Assembly (NCBI GenBank): GCA_900155495.1
Contig: FTLJ01000693.1
Span: forward strand, 1 to 13,869
DNA length: 13,869 nucleotides
DNA from: Porogramme epimiltina
Taxonomy: Eukaryota; Basidiomycota; Agaricomycetes; Polyporales; Polyporaceae
Reading direction: 5' to 3'
Shown here piece by piece: positions 7,720-13,869 of the stretch (position 1 is the stretch's first letter; every line of letters begins with the position of its first letter). A program made the position numbers and the translations under genes. Under the pieces are notes generated by a model. That model saw nothing but the letters and a program-made list of their open reading frames with translations, had not been told where the DNA came from and made no database searches.

Positions 7720-8125
7720 GATCATGGTGACCTCCTTGATGTGATCAAGAACATCGCCCAAGGCCACTCGTAATCCCTGCGCGAACGATTGTCATAGTCC
7801 TATGTACCGTCCAAACTCGTCAGTGAGAATGACAGTGACCATCTAGATGCACCGGCAGACGTACTCTGGGTCCATGGGGGGACCGAGGGTGCATCCGGCA
7901 GCGATCGAAATCGAATCACAACGTCCCTTGCGGCGCCAGACCCGGAGCGCGGCGGACACGGCTTGACACGAGCACACGTCGGGACCGTTTGCGCTAGCTG
8001 ATTCCCCGTACATCTCCTTAACCCAAGCGTGCGTGAATCCATCGACGTCCCGGACAATACGGATGCCGGTGTGTCGGGCCTGCCGCGCCGCGTATCGAAT
8101 GGGAGACTCCCTGGGCCGTTCCACC
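7720..8125. repeat. 520-bp array, truncated unit 3
   Basis: It matches units 1 and 2 up to about 8121 (GAGACTCCCTGGGCC), then breaks off into GC-rich sequence unlike the array. It lacks the final 90 bp or so of a unit. It has the most CpG of the three. Confidence 0.7.
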
Positions 8126-8289
8126 GACGCGCGCGAGCGCAACGTAATGTCGTATAGGTATCGTATTTCCCCCGCGCCGAGCCTCGACGCGCGCGCCGTG
8201 TTACAGCATCGTACGTAGCCCGCACAGGGCCCGCGGAACGTCTCCCAACGTCTCCCCCTGTGCCGGCCCTCCGCTGAACAAGCGGACGC

Positions 8290-9050
8290 GGCCGTCCGGC
8301 GTCGGACCCCGCGCGCCACGGCCCGTCCAGAACAGCAGCGGGGAAGCATAATCGAGCGAGATCTATGTGCGGGAGGGCATCAACGCGGCGAGACGGGTGC
8401 GATAACCTCACCTGCAACGCGCCGACGCGCGGGACCATGTCCGTGTACGTCTCCGTCGGGCTGCTCTGCGCCGGACGGAAGCGTCGATTTTGAGCGGACG
8501 CGTCTGGGACGTCGGCACTCGCCCGAGGCAGCGGGGCGGTGCTCGTTCCGGGCAGGATGTCCGCACGGAAAAGCATCGCGCGGGCGAGCGCGAGCTTCAT
8601 CTTCCAACCACCGGAGAGCGAGCCAATGGCCTGCTTCTGCCTCTCGTCCGAGAAGCCGGCGGAAGCGAGAGTTTCGATGATCTCCTCCTTGGTCGCCTGA
8701 ACGCCTGTGTCAGAGACGATGAAGTCAAGGACGGCGGTGTGGGCCTCGGAACCGTCGATGTCGTGCTCGACGTGGAGCGTGGGTCTTCGTGCACGTCCTC
8801 TGACCCTCCCGTGTTCGCTCCGAGCTCCACCGCGCCCGCCCCGCCCGTCTGTCGAGGGAGGGGACAAGGAGCGGCGGCGGGCGCTTATTTAAATAAAATG
8901 CAATGAAATCGTGTTTTTGACAGAAATTTAAATCTTCGCCGATCACCCTCGCGCGGCGCACGGCGTTGGGGAACTTGCAAAAGAGTCCTGTGAGCGCAAG
9001 AAGGGGGGCGGGGGACGCGCGCGCCGCGGCGCAGGGAGGATTTTGCTGTT
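8290..9050. repeat. Direct-repeat module A (carries the EF-3 fragment)
   Basis: Module A matches module B in the same orientation. Matching parts are the left end (GGCCCGTCCA...GAGCGAGATCT), the block around 8395-8475 (CCATGTCCGTGTACGTCTCC), the block at 8820-8870 (CCCGTCTGTCGAGGGA), the AT-rich block at 8885-8935 with AATAAA at 8892-8897, and the GC-rich block to about 9050. The offset to B is about 1022-1032 bp on the left and about 803-812 bp on the right. The difference of roughly 220 bp equals the EF-3 segment. Edges are approximate. Confidence 0.85.
8552..8790 (-). pseudogene. Fragment of translation elongation factor 3 (EF-3), first ABC domain
   Basis: About 78 codons on the minus strand encode an intact piece of the first ABC ATPase domain of EF-3, the fungal ribosome-bound ATPase needed for elongation (E-site tRNA release). 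Visible blocks are VEHDIDGSEA, VLDFIVSD, KEEIIETLASAGFSDERQ and SLSGGWKMKLALARAML, the last being the ABC signature in the form typical of EF-3. The segment ends at RADIL, just before where the Walker B region (LLDEP) should follow. Walker A, upstream of it in the family, is also absent. The full protein is over 1,000 residues, so this cannot be functional alone. Beyond both ends the sequence is module sequence, not EF-3. The frame is open with no internal stop, so the insert looks younger than the diverged A/B flanks. A frame of 355 codons (7800-8867) runs through it by chance. Confidence 0.9.
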
Positions 9051-9052
9051 CC

Positions 9053-9083
9053 ACGCCGAACGGAAGAGTCGATTTTGGGCCGG
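9053..9083. repeat. Third copy of a short module segment
   Basis: GCCGAACGGAAGAGTCGATT at about 9055 repeats GCCGGACGGAAGCGTCGATT at about 8469 in module A. A weaker counterpart occurs in module B near 9505. It sits just past the right end of module A, suggesting a partial extra module or a rearrangement. Confidence 0.55.
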
Positions 9084-9334
9084 CACGGGGCGGGGAGCAC
9101 CCGGTCGGGCTTGAGGCGTGTCTAGGTACGTCACACGAGGTTGTCGGGGAGAGGAAATTACGAGGCGGGCGGCGCGCATTCAGGGAGCCTGCGTGCGCAT
9201 CCTGGGACCTCCGCGCGCTCCGTGCTCCGCCGCCTCCGTTTTTTCACTATCGGACGCGGAGGCAGCTGCAGAGGTGGGGGCGGCACGTCGCGCGGGTCCA
9301 CGACACGTGCGCTCGCCAGCCCGCCTGCGCTGCC
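9084..9334. other. Spacer between modules A and B, no gene seen
   Basis: This is GC-rich sequence with short frames only and no recognisable motif or repeat. Confidence 0.5.
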
Positions 9335-9865
9335 GCCCGGACGCCGCGCGCGAGGGCCCGTCCAAAATGCGACGAGAAGGATATTGAGCGAGATCTGAGG
9401 GTGGGAATGCATCAGCGCAGCGAGACGAGAGCGTCAACCTCACCTGCAGTACGCAGACGCACGGAACCATGTCCGTGTACGTCTCCGTCGGCCTGTTGGA
9501 GGCCGAAGGGACGTGTTGATCTGGAGCAGAGGTGTCTTGGATGTCGATACTTGCCCGAGGCGGCGGGGCGGCGCTCTTTCGGGGTGCCGTCGTGCTCACC
9601 CTCTGGCCTTTCCATGTTCTCTCCGTGCTCCGCCACGCCCGTCCCGCCCGTCTGTCGAGGGAAGGGAGAGGAGCGGCGGCGGCGGTACACGGGCGCCTAT
9701 TTTAATAAAACGCAATGAAATTGCGTTTGTAACGGAAATTTAATTCTTCGCCGATCGCCTGCGCGCGGCGCACGGTGTTGGGGAACCTGCAAGTGAGTCT
9801 TTTGAGGGTGAAAAGGGGGACGGGGGACGCGCGCGCCGCGGTACATGAAGGATTTTGGTCTCCGC
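9335..9865. repeat. Direct-repeat module B (no EF-3 fragment)
   Basis: This is a diverged copy of module A, lying about 1 kb downstream. It has the same order of blocks, including CCATGTCCGTGTACGTCTCC near 9467, CCCGTCTGTCGAGGGA near 9647 and AATAAA at 9704-9709. At about 9580-9600, where A carries the EF-3 segment, B runs straight through. A minus-strand frame (FPN-VRRA-IGE) can be read in both copies, but nearly all A/B differences change the amino acid and B has a TAA, so I do not call it a gene. Confidence 0.85.
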
Positions 9866-10387
9866 GCGGCCCAAAACGCGGCCTCCCCGCCCTCTGGGGG
9901 ACGACCGGGGCCGCCGCGCGCGTGTTTCGTGTTCGTGCGCGTCGACGACGACGTCCGCTGGGACGCGCCGCGCGCCCGCCACGTGAGCGACGCGGCCGCG
10001 GGCGGGCGGGACCGCGTTCGTGCTCGCGGCGGGCGCGCGCGTCCCACCCTCGGACTCTGCAGCGTGCGCGCCGCGCGGACTGGAAGCGCGGCGACGCGGC
10101 GCGACGTCGTGCACGACGCGGCGTGTGTGTGCGCGCGGCGGGCGTTGCGAACGCGTCGGTAAACTCGGGCGTGCGCCCGTCGTCCGTCGTCGCGTGCACA
10201 CGCCCATGGTGGGAAGGGGCGTCCGGGGTGTCGCTGCGCCTGCGCGTCGGCGGGCGTGTCCTGGGCGTGGTCTGGAATGGCGGCGCTCGCCGGAAATCGC
10301 TTGAGGGGGAAGCGGGGACGCGCGCGGGGGGACGTTTTGGGAGAGCCGGTAAACAGGGACCTACAGCGCCACACGCGGGGCGCGAGA
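9866..10387. other. GC-rich stretch, nothing recognisable
   Basis: Very CpG-rich, with several frames open at once on both strands and no motif. It contains no visible tandem repeat. Confidence 0.5.
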
Positions 10388-10468
10388 CGCGAAGCGAAAG
10401 AAGCAGAAACGCACACGACCCTGCCGGGGCCAGGGTCGTGTGCGTTTCTGCTTGCTTTCCGCTTCGCG
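10388..10468. repeat. Near-perfect inverted repeat / long hairpin
   Basis: AGCAGAAACGCACACGACCC continuing to 10423 pairs without mismatch over 22 bp with 10431-10452 around a 7-nt loop (CCGGGGC). An outer stem pairs 10388-10401 (CGCGAAGCGAAAGA) with 10453-10468 (TGCTTTCCGCTTCGCG), with two one-base bulges. The total stem is about 36 bp. No T-run follows, so it is not a bacterial-type terminator. It could be a fold-back element, a milRNA-like precursor or a recent inverted duplication. Confidence 0.9.
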
Positions 10469-10559
10469 TGGGTGCTGGTGTTTCTGGCCGGCTCGGGCGG
10501 TCTGCGGGTGAAGCGGGGGTCCGTGCGCGCGCATTTCGAGTTCTAAAAAGTAGATAAGC

Positions 10560-11340
10560 GTGAGTGAACGAGGGCTTGCGCGCTCGGATCCCCGCTCACC
10601 GTCCGATTCTCTCGTGACGTGCACGCTTGTGACCGGCAGCTAGAACGTGCAGGTGAGTGTGTGGTTATTATTCTGAGCGAGAAGACGTACGGATCCGTGA
10701 AGAGTGTGGGCGCGGGCGGCGGGCGGGGCGCAGAGCGCGTGTACGGTACTAGAAACGAGAGGTTAGACGACGTAGGGGGCACTGCACGGGGGTTGGGGAC
10801 GAGGGCTGAGCGCTGAGCACTTACGCGACTGTGCTGGCGTGGTGCACTCGTTTGATCCAGTAGGATCATATAGCGCGGGTAGGCGGAGAGCGCGGTTGGT
10901 AGTGTGTTTGAGGGAGCGGCGCCGGGCACGCAACGCCGCGAGGCGGACGGATGGTGGCGCAGGACGGGCGGACAGGGTGGCGGACGGGACGGGCTGTATG
11001 CGCGTCGACGCGTCGAACGAGGGTCGACTGGGCTGGAAGTGCGGGGAAAACAGGCGTCGGGAGGGGTCGAGAGATCGGGATCGGGCGGGCAAACGGGCGA
11101 CAGGCCACGACGACGCGGGCAAGGGCGCGGCCAAACGCTTGGGCGGACGCATGGGCAAAGGCGGGGTCGACCTGCGGTCTCCCCCCGCCCCTCCACCCCA
11201 CGCCCCCGACGACAGCCCGCACCGCCCGGGCCGCTCCGTGCAGCGAGCCGAGCAGTGGCAGGAGAGAGAGCGAGAAGGAGGGTAATATACAGCAAGAGAG
11301 GCCGCGTCAGTTTCTCAGCGCAGGCGACCTAGACGCCGGC
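10560..11340. other. G-rich plus strand without a recognisable gene
   Basis: The plus strand is strongly G-rich here. A minus-strand frame of 250 codons (10543-11295) begins MLYITLLLALSPATARLAA, which looks like a signal peptide, but the rest is Pro/Ser/Arg-rich low complexity and overlapping frames on both strands are open. I do not call it. A CAG/GTGAGT-type splice donor appears at about 10651. Confidence 0.4.
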
Positions 11341-12130
11341 GTCGGAGTTTGGAATTTGTAGAAGATGGAGTAAAGCCGCGATTTCAGCCTTATACACCGC
11401 CCTTGCTCCCAGGCACATCCTGCTTACAAGCCTTCGCCTCTTCCTATTCCCTATCGCACTCCATTCTGATCCCTCGTGCTCCCCGACCTCGACATTACCC
11501 CGTTGTCCCATTCCCCCGGCCGTCGCGTCCCCGCCCCCCAACGCCCCGCCACGCGTCACCATACAGACCTCGCGCCTCGTTGCCGTGTTCAACGTCCTCA
11601 ACCACGCGATGCACGAAGTCAGCACGAAGCCAACACGTCTGTTTATCCTTTCATCGGGTACTCTTCATCCTAACTCTTCCGCGACAGGTCAACTCGCGGG
11701 GCGTCTTCGATGGGAAACCCTCGATAGCCCTTGGGGAAACTGCCCTTCGAGCGGCTCACTCAATTGCCGCCTCGATGCACACAGACGCACGTCCACTCTC
11801 GCGCTTTCCTCGCCCTGCCAATCCTTCCCGCCATCCGACCCTCAATCAGCCTCCACCTCTCACGCCTCGCCTCCGGTCGTCCACCCCGCAGCCCGACCAT
11901 TCCCAGGCGAAGTTTCTTACCACCACCCTCGTGCCCATTCGGTATCAGGCTCGACTACCAGACCGCCTCCCCGGGACCCCAGCAGATCCGCTCCTCGAAC
12001 CCTCAACACCACATACGTCTGATGACGCCCTCGGTCGCTTAACTTCGCCAACATACAATTTCCGTCGCTAACCCCTCCACAATACTCGCCGGAGAAACTC
12101 CGGCCGCCGGTTGCTCCTCCCCCTTTGGGC
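11341..12130. other. C-rich plus strand without a recognisable gene
   Basis: The plus strand switches to C/T-rich. One frame (11585-12022) contains a more ordinary stretch (LVAVFNVLNHAMHEVSTK is in the same phase) before a Ser/Pro-rich run. TTCCGCGACAG near 11690 resembles an intron acceptor. This could be the leader and first exon of a plus-strand gene, but no domain is seen. Confidence 0.25.
12088..12104. repeat. Small perfect hairpin (7-bp stem, 3-nt loop)
   Basis: GCCGGAG and CTCCGGC flank AAA. No T-run follows. Its role is unknown. Confidence 0.6.
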
Positions 12131-12531
12131 TCCGCCTCCGCGCCGTGCTGCCCCTCTACCTCGTCCGGAGGCTACTAGGTTAGTCGCACTGCCTCGGGCT
12201 TCTGTAGTTTCCAGGGGTTACATAGTGCACAATACGCAGCGTTCGCCTAGTCGACCGCTGCTTCTTGTGCGCCATTTAACCATTTGAGGCGCCTTCTGTA
12301 ATAACACGAGCACCAGACCAGCGTCGCGAACTTCGGCTGAAGATATATGCGAGCCGTGCCACTCGCATCTGAGGAGCACCTGAAAATATCTTCCCAACGT
12401 CGCCGTTTCAGCTGACTGAACATACGGAATTCGCTACGGGCACGCGCTGACGCTTCTAGTCCCAACAGCAGCCTTCTATGTCTGGCTCAGACCTGCGGAA
12501 ACCTTACTACAGCACACTGCCCTTCCGATGA
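12131..12531. other. Stretch of balanced composition, no firm gene
   Basis: Composition becomes balanced from about 12180. A minus-strand frame (12247-12465) reads MFSQLKRRRWEDIFRC from its first true ATG and ends LKWLNGAQEAAVD, but I recognise nothing in it and it has no visible partner exon. Confidence 0.35.
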
Positions 12532-12696
12532 CACACTGGAGGCTTCTATGAAGAGGCCATTAGCTTATACGTGGATGGGGTACGTCATTCAAATGACACG
12601 AACGGGATCTAACGCCTCACAAATATCTTGACAGGAATGGGTAGCGGCTGAAATGACCCGCGTTACGGCGGAGAAGTGCGACCCTACGAACTCGTG
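12532..12696 (+). pseudogene. Two exon-like pieces around a consensus fungal intron
   Basis: After an in-frame TGA at 12529-12531 the plus frame reads GGFYEEAISLYVDG to 12579. A 55-nt intron (12580-12634) follows with donor GTACGT, branch CTAAC at 12609-12613 and acceptor TTGACAG. The frame then continues EWVAAEMTRVTAEKCDPTNS to a second donor GTGAGT at 12697. In the second piece only this phase is open, and it is the one in phase with the first piece. That agreement supports a real split gene or its remnant. The 5' end is lost or lies in an exon I cannot place. The next exon is uncertain: splicing to CAG at about 12855 would give a frame ending in the first HQQN motif. No family is recognised. 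Confidence 0.4.
12580..12634 (+). other. Predicted spliceosomal intron, 55 nt
   Basis: GTACGT donor, CTAAC branch site 21 nt before the end, and a TTGACAG acceptor. The length is typical of basidiomycete introns. Confidence 0.55.
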
Positions 12697-12921
12697 GTGA
12701 GTAAATATTCCCTACCGTAGCGACTTCGCGGTTCCATTCCGCGGCCATTGGTCAACCTCGGAATTTGGCTGAGCACGTGACGCGGTGGGGAGACCCCCAC
12801 GGCGAGTATCTCGCCATCATCACTACGGTGCACCCGCGATTGCATAAGCTGCGGCAGTCGCCTATTTTTTGTTGACGAGAGGTCAATGCATGATTGTCAC
12901 CCAATAAATGGCAGATTGCCT

Positions 12922-13284
12922 CGAAGGAAGAGGCTGAGGCTGCACTCGCCTCAGGTCATTCATCAGCAAAATGTTAACATTCCAGGTGACGCTTGTGGCG
13001 ACTAATTCTTACTGTTTTCTGCTTGTGAGCGGAGAAGTCGCTGGAAACAATCGCCCCAAGTTACACCTGTGATGTCAATATTTTGTTTATGTTCGCCCAA
13101 GGAAGAGGTTGAGGCCGCACTCGCCTCAGGCAATTCACCAGCAAAATGTTGATATTACAGATGACGCTTGTGACGACTAGTTCTCGATAATTCCTACTAT
13201 TTCTTGCTTGCGACTGCAGTCTCAGAAATAGCCTGGTCGTCATAAGTTATACCTGTAATGTCAAGGTTTTGCTGATGTTCGCCC
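12922..13284. repeat. Two tandem units of about 175-186 bp, each with inverted ends
   Basis: GGAAGAGG[CT]TGAGG...CACTCGCCTCAGG occurs at 12926 and again at 13101. The two units also match through CAGCAAAATGTT, GACGCTTGTG and the closing TGTTCGCCC. Within each unit the two ends are inverted copies of about 55 bp, here a (12953-13008) with b (13044-13097) and c (13128-13184) with d (13228-13283). All four copies, read in their own orientation, encode a similar peptide: IHQQNVNIPG, EHKQNIDITG, IHQQNVDITD and EHQQNLDITG. Each unit can fold into an imperfect hairpin. Confidence 0.8.
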
Positions 13285-13385
13285 CTGTACCAATCCATGA
13301 GATTCACCACTGCATCGCAATGGCACGCAAATATCATCACATATGGGACCCATAAACGATGTAAAACGACGGGGATGTGTTGCAT
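13197..13385 (-). CDS. Small ORF ending in the repeated HQQN motif, unrecognised
   Basis: A 62-codon minus-strand frame with a true ATG at 13385 begins MQHIPVVLHRLWVPYVMIF, continues DAVVNLMDWYRGEHQQNLD, then ITGITYDD, and ends AVASKK before a stop. The EHQQNLDITG part is copy d of the inverted repeat. The part before it (FACHCDAVVNLMDWYRG) is unique in the window, so it may be the parent gene from which the other three copies arose. No domain is recognised. It may be the last exon of a longer gene or a fragment. Confidence 0.25.
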   Translation of the reverse strand: MQHIPVVLHRLWVPYVMIFACHCDAVVNLMDWYRGEHQQNLDITGITYDDQAISETAVASKK

Positions 13386-13389
13386 TATT

Positions 13390-13825
13390 ATGAAATCATT
13401 CGTGTGCTATTTCTATGCAGTGGCTTATTGCATGGATTGTTGACCTCGGGGTCATAGAGATGCTTATAAGCTTTTTGGCTCTAATTGCACCCAGAGGCGA
13501 TTCGAACGCGTATTGGCTGGCCCCATAAAGTCTCACGCATAGGCCGGAGGATGGCTCTCCAGACTCCGGCCGCGGCCGTCCTTCTTGGGGATTCTTCGGC
13601 CTCATAAAATCAGTCGTGGTACACAGAGCTGCAGTCAATAATTCGACAGCGTTGTGTCTCCGACGCCGTCGGCTGGAAGACAGCTTCTCTTTTCGTGCGG
13701 TATCGATGTATCTGTTTCTCCGGATGGATCTGCCAGGAGGCGGCGCGCCCTCTGCCCAAAGCCCACCTCGTTCCCGCCCCCTAATCGCATTCTCACCTCC
13801 ACAAACGTACGAGCGTGCGCGCGAG
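13390..13825. other. Right-end stretch, no firm gene
   Basis: A minus-strand frame (first true ATG at 13605, to 13396) reads MRPKNPQEGRPRPESGEP and ends HCIEIAHE; I recognise nothing in it. A TTCGAA at 13501-13506 resembles a tRNA B box on the minus strand but has no pairing stem. From 13720 the sequence turns C-rich and leads into the terminal repeat. Confidence 0.4.
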
Positions 13826-13869
13826 CTGGCTGATCCGACCCTATCTCACCTTATCCCCTCCCGATACAA
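13826..13869. repeat. Terminal direct repeat, right copy
   Basis: This is an exact copy of bases 1-44, ending at the last base of the window. Because the match reaches both physical ends, it behaves like a sequence overlap. Joining the ends would place the GC-rich stretch before 13826 directly upstream of base 45. Confidence 0.95.

Larger units (their letters stand above)
6565..8125. repeat. Tandem array of about 520-bp repeats (three units plus a partial one)
   Basis: Three direct repeats begin at about 6677, 7208 and 7720 (periods 531 and 512 bp), preceded by the last 110 bp or so of a fourth unit. The copies are strongly diverged overall but share three nearly invariant blocks in the same order. 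The blocks are TGGTGACCTCCTTGATGTG at 6682, 7213 and 7725; ACGTACTCTGGGTCCATG at 6816, 7326 and 7859; and a 23-bp block with ATGCCGGTGTGTCGG at 7037, 7512 and 8057. On the minus strand these read, in order, ARHTGIRIV, MDPEYV[CY] and LDHIKEVT[IM]I, but frameshifts and stops separate them in every unit. Either a duplicated gene has decayed, or the blocks are conserved as DNA. Confidence 0.85.

Noticed and set aside
6565..8125. CRISPR-like array
   Set aside because: The period is about 520 bp with several conserved blocks per unit; there are no short regular repeats with unique spacers and no cas gene.
7800..8867. 355-codon minus-strand frame running through the EF-3 fragment
   Set aside because: Its start codon is TTG, it joins module A, EF-3 and array sequence, and only 78 codons have homology. 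The open frame is a by-product of GC-rich flanks.
8725..9054. Protein frame FPN-VRRA-IGE shared by modules A and B
   Set aside because: Nearly all nucleotide differences between A and B in this frame change the amino acid, and B has a stop. There is no sign of selection for protein.
10388..10468. Rho-independent terminator
   Set aside because: No T-run follows either arm, and the sequence appears eukaryotic.
10543..11295. 250-codon minus-strand frame with a signal-peptide-like start
   Set aside because: After the first 20 residues it is Pro/Ser/Arg low complexity, and competing frames are open on both strands. A short hydrophobic start alone is not enough.
11349..12071. 240-codon plus-strand frame
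   Set aside because: It starts with TTG, has no ATG for most of its length, and is Pro/Ser/Arg-rich in a C/T-rich strand.
13496..13510. tRNA-like TTCGAA on the minus strand
   Set aside because: The stem around it does not pair and no cloverleaf can be drawn.
13396..13638. 80-codon minus-strand frame
   Set aside because: The listed start is TTG; from the first ATG (13605) only 69 residues remain and nothing is recognisable.
1..13869. LTR retrotransposon with the 44-bp repeats as LTRs
   Set aside because: The repeats are too short, lack TG...CA ends, and no gag, protease, reverse transcriptase or integrase motif was seen in any frame.

Overview
The window looks like nuclear DNA of a filamentous fungus, most likely a GC-rich basidiomycete (Agaricomycetes). 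Four things support this. (i) A fragment at 8552-8790 on the minus strand encodes translation elongation factor 3 (EF-3), an ABC ATPase that is essentially fungal. (ii) At 12580-12634 there is a short consensus intron (GTACGT, CTAAC, CAG, 55 nt). (iii) A minus-strand exon at 5464-5880 resembles a protein group that I recall as common in repeat-rich parts of agaricomycete genomes. (iv) There is no bacterial-style operon, tRNA or rRNA gene, phage module or CRISPR array. Most long open frames in the GC-rich parts are compositional artefacts. I see no complete housekeeping gene.

Layout. 1-44 is repeated exactly at 13826-13869, so the sequence may be a 13,825-bp circle or one unit of a tandem array. 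45-1690 is very GC- and CpG-rich with no credible gene. 1721-1989 holds a possible exon remnant behind a good intron acceptor. 1990-3880 is mostly empty, with two small doubtful ORFs and a TATA-like site. 3943-4014 is a short tandem repeat, and 4195-4300 is promoter-like. About 4450-6450 is poorer in CpG than its flanks and carries two small plus-strand ORFs and the more CpG-rich minus-strand exon. 6565-8125 is a diverged array of repeats of about 520 bp. 8290-9865 contains two direct module copies, A and B; A carries the EF-3 fragment and B lacks it. 10388-10468 is a near-perfect hairpin. At about 11300-11390 the G-rich strand switches. 12540-13390 contains intron-exon remnants and four alternately inverted copies of a sequence of about 55 bp.

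I see no pathway or operon. The picture is of a repeat-built region: captured gene pieces, tandem and inverted duplications, and an island that looks aged by CpG loss. The strongest calls are the terminal repeat, the EF-3 fragment, the A/B modules, the 520-bp array and the 10.4-kb hairpin. All other protein calls are tentative.
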